This document shows positions 55,153 through 64,000 of a stretch of DNA of 64,000 bases, piece after piece. Position 1 is the stretch's first letter; each line of letters starts with the position of its first letter. A program made the translations under genes and the position numbers. The notes under the pieces are model-generated. The model was not told where the DNA came from. It saw only the letters and a list, made by a program, of their open reading frames with translations, and did no database searches. The DNA is from Acinetobacter sp. ANC 4169. GTDB lineage: Bacteria > Pseudomonadota > Gammaproteobacteria > Pseudomonadales > Moraxellaceae. The stretch is taken from assembly GCF_002135355.1 (NCBI RefSeq), contig NZ_NEGE01000002.1, positions 206,426 through 270,425 of the forward strand, written 5' to 3'.

Positions 55153-55182
55153 AAAAGTAGCTATGAATGTAGCTACTTTTTT
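55153..55182 (+). terminator. intrinsic terminator after the DyP relic
   Basis: AAAAGTAGCTA/TAGCTACTTTT hairpin with a 6-base loop and a T-run, 8 bp after the relic's stop. Confidence 0.8.
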
Positions 55183-55203
55183 AAAAATTTGATAACTATA
55201 ATT

Positions 55204-56397
55204 TGTACTAGCTCAAACCTGATCTGACAGTTCCCCATTTTTTATTGTGCCTGTCAGGTTAAATTTGAGCTAAATTCTTCTCAGCCCAAATTCGTTTTCC
55301 ATCAAGTAAAGTTTCAAATGGTGTACGACCATAGCACATTTTTCCTTGATGAGTCCGTTCAGTATTATAGAATTTCAGCCAGTCGTCTAGATCCGTCTGC
55401 AACTCTTCAAGCGAGCTATAAAGCTTTTTCCTAAATGTAATTTGATAAAACTCCTGCAGTATTGTTTTATGGAAGCGTTCACAGATCCCATTCGTTTGTG
55501 GTGAAGCTGCTTTTGTCTTCGTGTGATCAATGTCATTGAGGGCTAGATACAACTCATAGTCATGTTGTTCCACCTTACCGCAATACTCGGTTCCTCTGTC
55601 TGTAAGAATGCGAAGCATTGGTAAATCCTGGGATTGATAGAAAAATACACGATCATTGAGCAAATCAGCCGCTGTAATTGGTGTTTTGGTTGTATAGAGC
55701 TTGCAATGAACGACCTTGCTATAAGTATCGATAAATGTTTGCTGGTAGATCCGTCCAACACCCTTGAGATTCCCGACATAAAAGGTATCTTGCGCACCTA
55801 AATAGCCTGGATGAGCTGTTTCGATTTCACCACATGCCACATCATCTTCATGCTTACGCTCAAGTGCAGTAATCTGATGATCATTTAGTTCGATACCATC
55901 CTGTGCCACTTTAGCTTCGAGTGCTTTTAAACGCTTCTTAAAGTTCTCCAAATCATGGCGGAACCAAATAGAGCGAACACCACTCCCTGACACAAATACA
56001 CCCTTCTTGCGTAATTCATTACTGGTACGATGCTGACCATAAGCTGGATATTGAATTGCGAAATCAATGACCACCTGCTCTGTAGCATTATCTACACGGT
56101 TTTTTAGATTTGGTACTCGACGGGACTTATTGATTAATGCATCAATGTCACCAGACTGTACTAATTCCTGATAGCGATAGAAAGTATCTCTGGAAACACC
56201 CATCACTTTGCATGCTCTAGAAACATTCTGAAGTTCTTCGGCTAAATTGAGTAAGCCTACTTTGTGTTTGATGATTTGATTGTTAGTATGCAAAATAAGA
56301 AAGTTACCTTTGTTTGCTTAAGATTTCGACACCTTTATCAAAACGGGTAACTTTCTCTTTTTCAAGAAGAATATACGATCAAGTCTGAACTAATACA
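55204..56397 (-). mobile_element. IS481-family insertion sequence with target duplication
   Basis: A 1,194-bp element. Its ends are TGTACTAGCTCAAACCTGAT at 55204 and, in inverted complement, TGTATTAGTTCAGACTTGAT at 56397 (16 of 20 identical). The 7 bases TATAATT occur at both flanks (55197-55203 and 56398-56404). It carries one intact transposase gene. The target duplication shows it moved here as a unit. Confidence 0.9.
55259..56293 (-). CDS. IS481-family transposase
   Basis: 344 residues. An N-terminal helix-turn-helix (LQNVSRACKVMGVSRDTFYRY, then VPNLKNRVD) is followed by a DDE catalytic core: Asp in TFIDTYSK, Asp in LTDRGTEYCG and Glu in GICERFHKTILQEF. The single-ORF layout of about 345 residues identifies IS481 rather than IS3, which needs a frameshift. 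The gene appears intact and occupies most of the element. Confidence 0.9.
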   Translation of the reverse strand: MHTNNQIIKHKVGLLNLAEELQNVSRACKVMGVSRDTFYRYQELVQSGDIDALINKSRRVPNLKNRVDNATEQVVIDFAIQYPAYGQHRTSNELRKKGVFVSGSGVRSIWFRHDLENFKKRLKALEAKVAQDGIELNDHQITALERKHEDDVACGEIETAHPGYLGAQDTFYVGNLKGVGRIYQQTFIDTYSKVVHCKLYTTKTPITAADLLNDRVFFYQSQDLPMLRILTDRGTEYCGKVEQHDYELYLALNDIDHTKTKAASPQTNGICERFHKTILQEFYQITFRKKLYSSLEELQTDLDDWLKFYNTERTHQGKMCYGRTPFETLLDGKRIWAEKNLAQI

Positions 56398-56449
56398 TAT
56401 AATTCTCTCAGGTCAATCAAAGTACGTAATAGATTTCTAAAAATAAAAA

Positions 56450-57171
56450 TTAATTACATACATTTGTATCTTCACATGCTATCCAACCTGAAGTCGTTCG
56501 ACCACTTTTATTAGTATATACAATATTTAACCATCTAGAACTTATTTCTTTTATTTTGAATTTATCACCTTTTATTAGATATCCAACATGTTCTGGTGTG
56601 AAATTATTAACGTCATTAATAAATGTTTTTCGAAGTACAATTCCAATATTAAGCTTTCCATTTCTCCAATCTTTAAACAATTTTGAATTTAATTCATTTT
56701 TCAATTTATTCTGACTAGAATAAGGAAACTTATATATTATTTTTTTATTTTCTAAGTCTACTATATCCCCCCACTACCAAAAAAATTAGATACTTTTTCA
56801 TTTTCTTTACAATTATTATTTTTATCACACTCATATGCACGCACCATATAATAGCTACCTAAATAGTTAAATCTATTTAATGGATCTCTATAATTCTCAT
56901 CATATGAAATCACTATAAAAACATTATTCTTTTCTTTTATATTATTAAAAAATACGTAATCTATTTTTGGAGTACTATTAGGAATTTCATAAAAGTCAAT
57001 TTTTTTTAATTTTCTATTGCAATCACTAATATAGACCTCTAACTTATTAGAAACTTCATTGGACTCTAGACATTGATATGTATTTAATTTAATTACATTG
57101 CTTGCATAAAGAGAAGAATTTTCTAGTGTAAATAAAAAAATAAATAGCAGGTATTTCAAAGAATAGTTCAT
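56450..57171 (-). pseudogene. exported SH3-like partner of the GH19 effector, split at a G6 tract
   Basis: The first part (from the ATG at 57171) has a signal peptide ending YASNVIK and continues to NFFGSGG. At 56766-56771 six G (minus strand) precede a TAG. With one more G the frame would run through to DIVDLENKKIIYKFPYSSQ and the C-terminal SH3b-type domain GDKFKIKEISSRWLNIVYTNKSGRTTSGWI, making about 240 residues. Its start overlaps the GH19 gene's stop by 4 bases. Position and export suggest it was the immunity protein of that effector. Confidence 0.6.
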
Positions 57172-58149
57172 TCACATACACCATATTTAACAATAAATTT
57201 TTTAGCAATAGATTTTTTTGCTATTTTTCTTTCAGCCAATTTCATTTCTCCACCACTAACTAAATGTGTAATAGAAGTTGTTATACTATCTGAATCAATT
57301 TTTATACTTTCATTTTTCGTAAGACTGGCTATTTTTCCATTCTTTTTATTTTTCCAAAACCAAGTCCCCGTTTCTATAGCTATACTATAATTATTTTCTA
57401 ATAGAACAGGATTATTAATAATATCTAAACCCGTACCTTTTGCACAATCCTCATAGCCTGTAAAATTAGTTAAATGTAACAACCCCCTTCCTCTATAATC
57501 TCTATTAGGATACTTTTCATTTCCATATAAATGAAAACCATAAGCAGCATCATTACCAGCTAGATAATTCCAAATATATTCAAGTTTCTGCTGTCTAGTA
57601 TAACTCGCCATGCCACGTCTTTCAAAACCGGCATTTATGCCGTTGGAGATATTGCATAAATATTTTCAGGTTTCTTAAAAGTTTTCTTCGTATAATTCAA
57701 ACTTTCTCTTAATTTTGTAAAATTTTCAGTTTCTATTTGTCCTTGAGCTAAGATATTGACTAGATCTTTGCAAGAATTTACTTCATATTTTTTCATAAAA
57801 TCAGGTAATGTTAATAATCCTTCTTGAAATTCCGCTTTAGCTTTAGGAGCTATATTCTTTATAAAATCAATATCAAGCTTCAAAGACTTCCCGCAAATTT
57901 TGCAAGTAATATTTTCTTTGATCTGCTTATTAATGTTTGGTTTATCTTGCTGAGTACTTCCATTAGTAATATCTACATCTAAATGCAACTTAACAGAACT
58001 TTCATTTATTCTTTTTTGTAAATAATATACAAATTTTAATGGAGTTCCATCAGGTTTATATACTGTTATCCTTAACCATTTTCCAATATGACCACGAACT
58101 CTAATTTTTCCATTTGAAGTAGTGATGATATTTTTTTCTTTACTATCTA
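57168..58149 (-). pseudogene. T6SS-type GH19-like effector, truncated and frameshifted
   Basis: Coding signal starts at the IS982 end (58149) with no start codon: LDSKEKNIITTSNGKIRVRGHIGKWLRITVYKPDGTPLKF. It continues through a CKICGKSL Cys pair to DLVNILAQGQIETENFTKLRESLNY, the GH19/endolysin catalytic Glu region, and ISPTA at a TAA near 57633. The other frame supplies INAGFERRG, then YRGRGLLHLTNFTGYEDCAK, to the stop at 57168. Adding one A near 57633 would join them. It is a muramidase/chitinase-fold cell-wall hydrolase related to VgrG-linked effectors. N-terminus lost to the IS. Confidence 0.7.
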
Positions 58150-59122
58150 ACCCGGATCCTGTTTAAGCCAATGACTTCATAATCTGAATTATTGGCTTGT
58201 TTCGGTGGCTCAATTGATATGCACATAACGAGGGATAGATTCAACTTAAAAAGCCACTCATACTACGGGCTTTACTCGTCACTAAATTGTATTGCCCTTT
58301 CAATAAGCTGAATAACGTTTCTATTTTATTACGCTGTTTTAAATGATATTCATCTTATGCGGGTAATTCAACAGACTTCATGTTCTTTCGATGATAGGTA
58401 ATTAAATCAATGTCTTGCTCTTTTAATTTACTTTTTAATTCTTGACTGATGTAGCCACGATCCGCACAGAGTTTCGCCTGTAAACCTTCAACTAATTGTT
58501 CAACCATTTTAATATCAGCAACATGCCCATTGGATAAAGCAGAACACACGATTTCACCTAATTGATTCATCACGATATGTAATTTACAGCCATAAAACCA
58601 CCCCATTGAACTTTTACCCCGTGATGCGATCTTGGCTAATGATTTATGCCGCTGAATACGCTGATTTTTACAGACAGGCAGAGTCGTTGAATCAATCCAT
58701 AAATATTGGCTATGTTGAGCTTTCATTACAGCTACATGTAAAGCGTGTTGAGCCAATTGATGCATATTAATCAGGTGAATCATGCGTTGTTACAGGGTAA
58801 GCTCTTAAATAAATGACTTTTATCCTGTTTCAACCATAAAAAAAATGCTTTGAAATTATTGAAGTGAGAACACTTATACCAAATGGTGATAAAGATGATT
58901 TCAGAGATACTCAGTTGTGCTTTTCGGCTTCTTAAACAGTGATTGCTTTGCTTGAGAAATTTCCAATAAGTTGCTTCAAATTTAAGAAAGAAATCATCCA
59001 TTACACAGAATAATTCGGTACTATTGAACATAAGGACTAGAGTTGTGAGTTTTGTGTGGTAACTCAACTGATGGCTCTAGTCCTTCTGATTTTCAAGTCA
59101 ATTTCTTATCCGTGATTCGGGT
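58150..59122 (-). mobile_element. degenerate IS982-family insertion sequence
   Basis: A 973-bp element with ends ACCCGGATCCTG at 58150 and, in inverted complement, ACCCGAATCACG at 59122. The transposase has several stops. No matching target duplication was found, so flanking DNA may have been deleted or rearranged after insertion. It separates the GH19-like relic from the DyP relic copy 2. Confidence 0.75.
58190..59031 (-). pseudogene. IS982 transposase pseudogene
   Basis: From MFNSTELFCVMDDFFLKFEATYWKFLKQSNHC, the frame runs to SLPCNNA at a stop near 58780. A shifted frame then gives the DDE region LWIDSTTLPVCKNQRIQRH and SSMGWFYGCKLHIVMNQLG, ADRGYISQELKSKL and a stop after SVELPA (58355). 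The remaining C-terminal third is recognisable (DEYHLKQRNKIETLFSLLKG) with another stop. At least one frameshift and two nonsense codons show it is inactive. Confidence 0.8.
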
Positions 59123-59187
59123 TAATTATAATTACGTTTGATTTAATGATTATCGACAGGATAGTAGTCCGCATTTTTGAGTACCGT

Positions 59188-59293
59188 GATGATGGTATTC
59201 ACGACCGTTTGTTGCATTTTTTTCACTCCAATGGCTAGTAAATATTACTTTGCAGTAAGTGAGGAGTTTCTAGAAGAAGTTTGAGAAGGCTAA
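59188..59293 (+). pseudogene. 3' relic of the DyP peroxidase gene (copy 2)
   Basis: GATGGTATTCACGACCG and the following bases align with 55046-55144: DGIHDRLLHFF in one frame, then aatggctagtaaatattactttgca facing aatggatggtgcatattactttgca of copy 1, to a matching end (GAAGAAGTTT then TAA-like). It is about four-fifths identical to copy 1 and in the same orientation, with several stops. It shows that the two IS elements and effector relics lie between duplicated ends. Confidence 0.6.
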
Positions 59294-59327
59294 ATTAAAG
59301 AGGCAGACAAGAATCAGCTTTTTACTA

Positions 59328-60227
59328 TTATCTAAGAGATATTTTAATTTTTTTACCTCCTTCATAATAAGTCATCTGCAGGTTCTCATCTATTTCAACA
59401 TTTTTGTTGGCACTTACAAATTTTTCCTTTATTAACGAATTTTGCTTAACTTCCATTATCCTTAAGCTTCTACCACTATCATCTTGAAATGGTGATATTA
59501 TTAAAAAATGATCACTATCATTAAAATCAATTACCACTCCATCACCATCATTAGAATTAACAAAGCTAAACTTCTCAACAAGTTTATCAGATGCAACTAT
59601 ATGAATACTCTTACATATTGACAACTTAAAATTATTCAAACATTTAAAATGATTATCTGAGCTATATTCTTGCTTTATTTTAACACTAGGCTTTAAAACT
59701 TGATTTTCAACTTTTAAAAATACTCTCCCACTAAGCCTATAACACTGATTTTCTACATTAATATTATTATCATTTATAGAGTATGTTGTTCCCGATAAGC
59801 ATACTGTATCATTTTCTTTAGAGAATTTTATAGTAGGCCGTTCTTCTTCAATAACATCCAATCTCTCATCAACAAAATTACCTACTACCTGAGGCAATGG
59901 TATTACTACTTTAGAATCTAAATCTATTGCAACTACTGAATTTATTTTCCTAATCTCACCCTTACCAACATCTCTATTCTGTTCAATAATCAAAATTAAT
60001 TTATTTTTTGAAAAATTTGCTTTTTCAATAATTCTTTTATTATAAAGATTTATTTTATCCATCGTACAAAAATCTATACTTATTGAGTTATCTCGACATA
60101 TAACAACATTATCTTTTGATATTCTATTCGAACTTGTATTATTAGATCCCAAGTTCTCTTTTGAATAAGAACAACCTGAAAATATTAATCCCAATACAAA
60201 TAATGCAGCAATATTTATAATATTCAT
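59328..60227 (-). CDS. lipoprotein, candidate immunity protein of the neighbouring effector
   Basis: 299 residues with a lipoprotein signal MNIINIAALFVLGLIFSGCSYS (lipobox FSGC), then Ser/Asn-rich linker and a beta-rich periplasmic part with several Cys (VICRDNSISIDFCTMD, CLNNFKLSICKS). It starts 8 bp after the effector stop. Immunity proteins to cell-wall effectors are commonly periplasmic lipoproteins placed directly downstream. It resembles no known family to me. AT-rich composition supports acquisition with the island. Confidence 0.65.
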   Translation of the reverse strand: MNIINIAALFVLGLIFSGCSYSKENLGSNNTSSNRISKDNVVICRDNSISIDFCTMDKINLYNKRIIEKANFSKNKLILIIEQNRDVGKGEIRKINSVVAIDLDSKVVIPLPQVVGNFVDERLDVIEEERPTIKFSKENDTVCLSGTTYSINDNNINVENQCYRLSGRVFLKVENQVLKPSVKIKQEYSSDNHFKCLNNFKLSICKSIHIVASDKLVEKFSFVNSNDGDGVVIDFNDSDHFLIISPFQDDSGRSLRIMEVKQNSLIKEKFVSANKNVEIDENLQMTYYEGGKKIKISLR

Positions 60228-60235
60228 TTTATAAC

Positions 60236-62422
60236 CTATTTCTCAACGTGGTGTAATTTGATTTTTTCAAAAATTTCTTTTACTTTCGAAGTCGAATGAG
60301 GATTCGCTCTATTAGTTTTAGATTGATGGTAGCCTATAGAACCATCAGAGATAACACCAAATTTATTTTTTTCCCCTTTAGGTAACGCAATTGAGGCCCA
60401 TTCTTTAGACGCATCTGTCATTGCCGATTTTACCGTTGCCCTACCTGTTGTGATTAATTCATAAATTGATGTACGACCTACCAACAAATGCTCTTTAAAG
60501 ACTTTTTCTTGCATCTTTGCATCATATAACTCGTCCCCAGATAACCCTAGCCTTGTTTTTGCAGCCGTTAGAGTTTCCGGAATTGTTTGATATTTCCCCG
60601 TGGCAAAACGCCTTCTCTCATCTTCCCACGTATAAGCTTCAGATGCTTTTAAAAGTTGATTTATTGTTTTACTTGTAATGGTTCCAATAGTATCCATCAT
60701 TTTACCAAATTTAACCCTTTTGCCTTCAGGTGCCCCAGCATTCCAAGCTTCATAACTACCCTCACCACTAGCAATTGCATTCCCTAATTCAATAACTAAT
60801 TCATCAATAGTTTTATCTGGAATTTTAGAAGTATTATCTTTACCCAATAATATTCCAGAACAACTTAATAAATTATTTGAGCCACTTCTTTTCGCAATAT
60901 CAATTAATGAAATACCATTTAAATCTATTACTGTTTTCTTAAAAAATTGATCTAATAAGTATTCATTTGAATACCTGGTAATATCAAAATGCACCCATGT
61001 ATTAGCTCCACTTTTCCCGCTAGCAAAGACTTTAGGCTCTAAATATATTTTATCTGTTACTCTTAATTCTGTTGCCCCCATTTTAGTAGAAATTACTTTT
61101 TTTCTAATGAACTCCATATCACTTACATCTTTTGTCCTCACACCTTTCTTATTAAAATGTAAATCTATAGCGAGCCCCATATGGTTTACACTTGTTCTTT
61201 TTTTAACCTTGTTATCTTCAATACACCTATAACCTGACTCAATGTAAGCCACTTCTAAGCTTTGTGATTTAAATTCATTTTTTAAATAAAAATTTAAAGC
61301 CTTGATTATCCATATTAGTGATCTATGTAATCCTGGATATTCATTCGCTGTATTAGCGCCAGACTTTATTCCTTTTCTTTTATTCCCATACCCCTTACAT
61401 TTACCACAAGGGCATGTAGCTTTTTTCATAAATCCTGATATTGGATATTCATAATAAAATTTATCCAATGTCGCTAAAAAACTGCCACATATTTTACCCG
61501 TTTCAGGAACACCCATATAATCTCTCTGAAACTGTTTGATGCAAGCTTCTGTTAAAGGAGTAAATTTATCTGTAGGTAAAGCACCTCCAAAGCCAGCTAA
61601 GCGGATATTAATTTCCCGTATTAATTCACTTTGACCACTTGAAATACATTGAGGTGATGACTTACACAGATTTGGTACATCAGATTTGGGAGTCCCGCCA
61701 TCCTGACTTCGGTCCTCTTTCATTTCAATTTTAATAGCTTCAGTTAAAGCTTTTTTCCCATCCTCATACCATTCATTAAGCTTTTCCAATGCCCTATTTT
61801 TATAATCTTCTAAACCAGGTTCTGATGATTGATCGGCTTTTTTTGCATCATGTTTAGGTGGTGCTGATTTTTGAGACTTAGCATTCTCGGGCTGCTTTTT
61901 AAGTGGCTGCGGTTTTTTATCCTGACTGATTTTACTGCCTGTTGCAGGTGTATTAACTGGCAGCTTAATGATTTGACCTATGCTAATTTTATTTATATTT
62001 TCAAGCTTATTCAGATTTTCTAATGCTCTGACAGTAGTCTGATACTGTTGTGCTATCGAAGTTAACGTATCTCCTTTCTGAACTGTATGCGTCTTGCGCT
62101 TATAACCACCTTGTTTACCATTATTTTCTAAAGTTTTTAAGTCAATGAGTAATTTAGGGCTAATCACCTTAACTAGCATCCTATCCTTAGACATAGTAAA
62201 AGATTTTATTTTCTTCATACCATCATCAAATAGACTTTTCACATATACGTCTAAAATCGTTCCTTTATCCCGCTGAATTTCATAAAAACAGCCCTTTGAA
62301 TTAGTAATGCCTTTTACAACATGCTGATCTGTTTTCTGATTTCTAACCTGATAATGAATCTTAGGTATTGGATTACCGAGAGCATCTAAAATTTGTACAG
62401 TTGCTAAAGCCTTATTAGACAT
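60236..62422 (-). CDS. multidomain peptidoglycan-targeting T6SS effector
   Basis: 728 residues following VgrG by 12 bp. In order: N-terminal beta domain (1-105), LysM (111-154, THTVQKGDTLTSIAQQY), Lys/Pro-rich linker (155-235), PG-binding 1 (262-322), Cys-rich CPCGKCKGYG (337-346), M15-like zinc peptidase (about 355-490) with HMGLAID (H414, D420) and WVHFD (H478), and a C-terminal lysozyme-like domain (538-725) with GEGSYEAWNAG (E554) and ATGKYQTIPETL. It would cut both stem peptide and glycan in a target cell's periplasm. No Rhs or toxin tail beyond this. Two hydrolytic domains in one effector are unusual. Confidence 0.75.
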   Translation of the reverse strand: MSNKALATVQILDALGNPIPKIHYQVRNQKTDQHVVKGITNSKGCFYEIQRDKGTILDVYVKSLFDDGMKKIKSFTMSKDRMLVKVISPKLLIDLKTLENNGKQGGYKRKTHTVQKGDTLTSIAQQYQTTVRALENLNKLENINKISIGQIIKLPVNTPATGSKISQDKKPQPLKKQPENAKSQKSAPPKHDAKKADQSSEPGLEDYKNRALEKLNEWYEDGKKALTEAIKIEMKEDRSQDGGTPKSDVPNLCKSSPQCISSGQSELIREINIRLAGFGGALPTDKFTPLTEACIKQFQRDYMGVPETGKICGSFLATLDKFYYEYPISGFMKKATCPCGKCKGYGNKRKGIKSGANTANEYPGLHRSLIWIIKALNFYLKNEFKSQSLEVAYIESGYRCIEDNKVKKRTSVNHMGLAIDLHFNKKGVRTKDVSDMEFIRKKVISTKMGATELRVTDKIYLEPKVFASGKSGANTWVHFDITRYSNEYLLDQFFKKTVIDLNGISLIDIAKRSGSNNLLSCSGILLGKDNTSKIPDKTIDELVIELGNAIASGEGSYEAWNAGAPEGKRVKFGKMMDTIGTITSKTINQLLKASEAYTWEDERRRFATGKYQTIPETLTAAKTRLGLSGDELYDAKMQEKVFKEHLLVGRTSIYELITTGRATVKSAMTDASKEWASIALPKGEKNKFGVISDGSIGYHQSKTNRANPHSTSKVKEIFEKIKLHHVEK

Positions 62423-62434
62423 ATTTTTTATACC

Positions 62435-64000
62435 TTAATTATTATTTTGATCTATTAGTTCATCTGCATCGTAACCTTCAATACTCAAACCCCACTCATC
62501 ATCCGCACCCACCAATATCTGAACCTTTGAGGGATCAACAGTTGATATTTTTCCAGTTCGTCCATGCTCATCAATCCCACCAGTGATAACTGCATTCGTT
62601 TCAGGTATTAAGGCTTTGAAACTAAGCTGGCTAAAATCACTCTGCCAAAACAAGTCATACACATCTAATTTATTACTATAAATCGAAGCATTCGGCAGCT
62701 GAGGAACTTCATAACTGACTTTAGCCCCTCCCACAAAACTATGCTGCCCCGCTTTACTTTCAAACTTGCCACCCGTAGTCGTAAAAACCCCTTCTCCATT
62801 AATCTTTAACTGTGAACCACCCGCTGTCAGTACAATCTCTTTCGGGCTGGTCAACTCAATCTTATCTTCGGTAGAAATCAGCTTGATCACCTTACGGGCA
62901 ATCGCTTCAATGGCATCATCCTGTGCTTGAAGTTCGACTTTGCCTTTCGCAGCATATGCCCTAACTCCCTGTTGCGCTGCAAACAAACTGATCTTGTCTT
63001 GAGCATGGGCAATGAATGATTTTTGTGTTGAGAAATTAATCGCATCGCCAGCAGTTTGACTGATCTGCCCATCCGCTGAAAAGTGTAAATTTTCATTGGT
63101 TACACACGCTATGGAGTTGGGGGCTGCCAGAATCATTAAAGCCTGTTTAAAAGCATTTGCTTTAGCTTCATCCTGGTGTTCCATCTGTTCTAAAAAATGC
63201 TTTAAATTGTTTAAAATCTCTAGCGGATCAGTCAGTTGATTTTCCGCAACTTGACTCAATACTTGAGCATGATCGAAACTCGATTGCAGTTGAGTTTTTG
63301 CCTCATTTGTACTGAGATGATTACCATTGGCTTGATCTTGAGGATGGGTTGAAATCAGTAGACCCTTACCCGCCCGAACAGCACCCCATTGATCCGTCCT
63401 TAACTCAAAACCTTCACCGCGCCCATCACTGGTCTCGGCAGCTTTTGGATGGCTGAGATGACCCAAATTCAGCTGACTTGCGCCATGGCTACTCTGCAAT
63501 TGGGTACTGATCTGTCCAGTGGTGTCATCAAAACGGAGTTGGTTAAAACCTTCGCCTGCCACTTCCTGCGAACGGATACCGCTGAGTTTTTTGGTATCCG
63601 GTAACTGGCCTTGAATATCAAACATGGTCTGATGGCGTTCCGCTTCATGAATCCGCCCCACCACAAATGGACGGTCAACATCACCTTCAAAGAAGTCAAT
63701 CACCACGATTTCACCAATCCGCGGATGAAAACGCGCGCCATAACCTTCACCTGCCCATGGGGTGAGTACGTCTACCCAAGCAGAATCACTGTCATTGTCA
63801 TTGCTTCCGGCTCCGCCATCATGTCCATGATCCTCATTACGAGTAAACATAAAGCGAACCTTAATCCGGCCCCACTGATCGACATAAATGCTTTCACCTT
63901 CCGGACCGACCACTTTGGCTCGTTGCGGATAGGCCGCAGGCCGATGTATCAGGGGGTTGTATTCAGGAACTACGGCAATATTGCGTCGCACCAGATAAAG
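62435..64000 (-). CDS. vgrG: VgrG spike protein of the T6SS, C-terminal part
   Basis: At least 521 residues; the frame is open to the window edge, so the N-terminal gp27-like domain is missing. Present are the gp5 OB-fold (VVGPEGESIYVDQWGRIKVRF, WAGEGYGARFHPRIGEIVVIDFFEGDVDRPFVVGR) and the DUF2345-type beta helix (IELTSPKEIVLTAGGSQLKING). The last 60 residues differ from generic VgrGs and may be the effector docking part. It forms the tip of the injection needle and carries the effector encoded directly after it. Confidence 0.88.
   Translation of the reverse strand, partial: LYLVRRNIAVVPEYNPLIHRPAAYPQRAKVVGPEGESIYVDQWGRIKVRFMFTRNEDHGHDGGAGSNDNDSDSAWVDVLTPWAGEGYGARFHPRIGEIVVIDFFEGDVDRPFVVGRIHEAERHQTMFDIQGQLPDTKKLSGIRSQEVAGEGFNQLRFDDTTGQISTQLQSSHGASQLNLGHLSHPKAAETSDGRGEGFELRTDQWGAVRAGKGLLISTHPQDQANGNHLSTNEAKTQLQSSFDHAQVLSQVAENQLTDPLEILNNLKHFLEQMEHQDEAKANAFKQALMILAAPNSIACVTNENLHFSADGQISQTAGDAINFSTQKSFIAHAQDKISLFAAQQGVRAYAAKGKVELQAQDDAIEAIARKVIKLISTEDKIELTSPKEIVLTAGGSQLKINGEGVFTTTGGKFESKAGQHSFVGGAKVSYEVPQLPNASIYSNKLDVYDLFWQSDFSQLSFKALIPETNAVITGGIDEHGRTGKISTVDPSKVQILVGADDEWGLSIEGYDADELIDQNNN

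Noticed and set aside
55259..56293. IS3-family OrfB
   Set aside because: A single uninterrupted ORF with its own N-terminal helix-turn-helix and no OrfA or frameshift site fits IS481.

Overview
The window is a chromosomal segment of an Acinetobacter species (Moraxellaceae). The sequence is AT-rich. It carries genus-typical combinations: a Csu-like archaic chaperone-usher pilus operon, an AlkB/AlkM-type alkane hydroxylase divergent from an AraC-type regulator, a cyanide-insensitive bd-type oxidase, and a type VI secretion (T6SS) vgrG island. I cannot fix the species. No rRNA, tRNA or CRISPR array was seen.

Layout. 1-4.6 kb: end of a DMT transporter, small enzymes, and a marR-MFS pair whose transporter is broken by one in-frame TGA. 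4.6-9.6 kb: an acyl-CoA dehydrogenase, APH-like kinase, phosphatase and SDR operon with a divergent LysR gene. 9.9-15.1 kb: thermonuclease, cioAB plus an overlooked 37-residue DUF2474 subunit, and a second marR-MFS pair. 15.3-20 kb: nitroreductase, GGDEF protein, and a zone of tiny or decayed ORFs. 20.1-27 kb: fumC, a GalE-like protein lacking the usual catalytic Lys, tusDCBE, HxlR, and LysR with cidA/lrgB. 27-32.7 kb: pilus operon of four pilin-like subunits, chaperone, usher and a short last subunit, with a strong hairpin before the chaperone. 33-36.7 kb: cobalamin lower-ligand assembly genes (cobU, cobT, cobC, cobS) coupled to a 2H phosphoesterase. 36.8-41.2 kb: MFS, a TetR relic, ybaK, marR, and an intergenic RNA candidate. 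41.3-54.3 kb: alkB, lpxB, tauE/safE, DAHP synthase, ispF, a dadA-like gene behind a tandem glycine riboswitch, aroC and prmB. 54.5-64 kb: T6SS accessory island.

Two parts stand out. First, 40222-40340 (minus) has the architecture of a CsrA/RsmA-sequestering RNA of the CsrB/RsmY/RsmZ kind. It shows four hairpins presenting AGGA in the loop, the last being an intrinsic terminator. About 65 bp upstream of the inferred start lies an 18-bp palindromic element close to the GacA upstream activating site. Second, the right end encodes a VgrG followed by a 728-residue effector with LysM, PG-binding, M15-like zinc peptidase and lysozyme-like domains, then a lipoprotein that is a natural immunity candidate. 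To its left lies an effector graveyard: a GH19-like effector cut by an IS982-like element and frameshifted, its SH3-containing partner split at a G6 tract, an intact IS481-family element with a 7-bp target duplication, and two diverged copies of a DyP-peroxidase 3' end bracketing the whole block.
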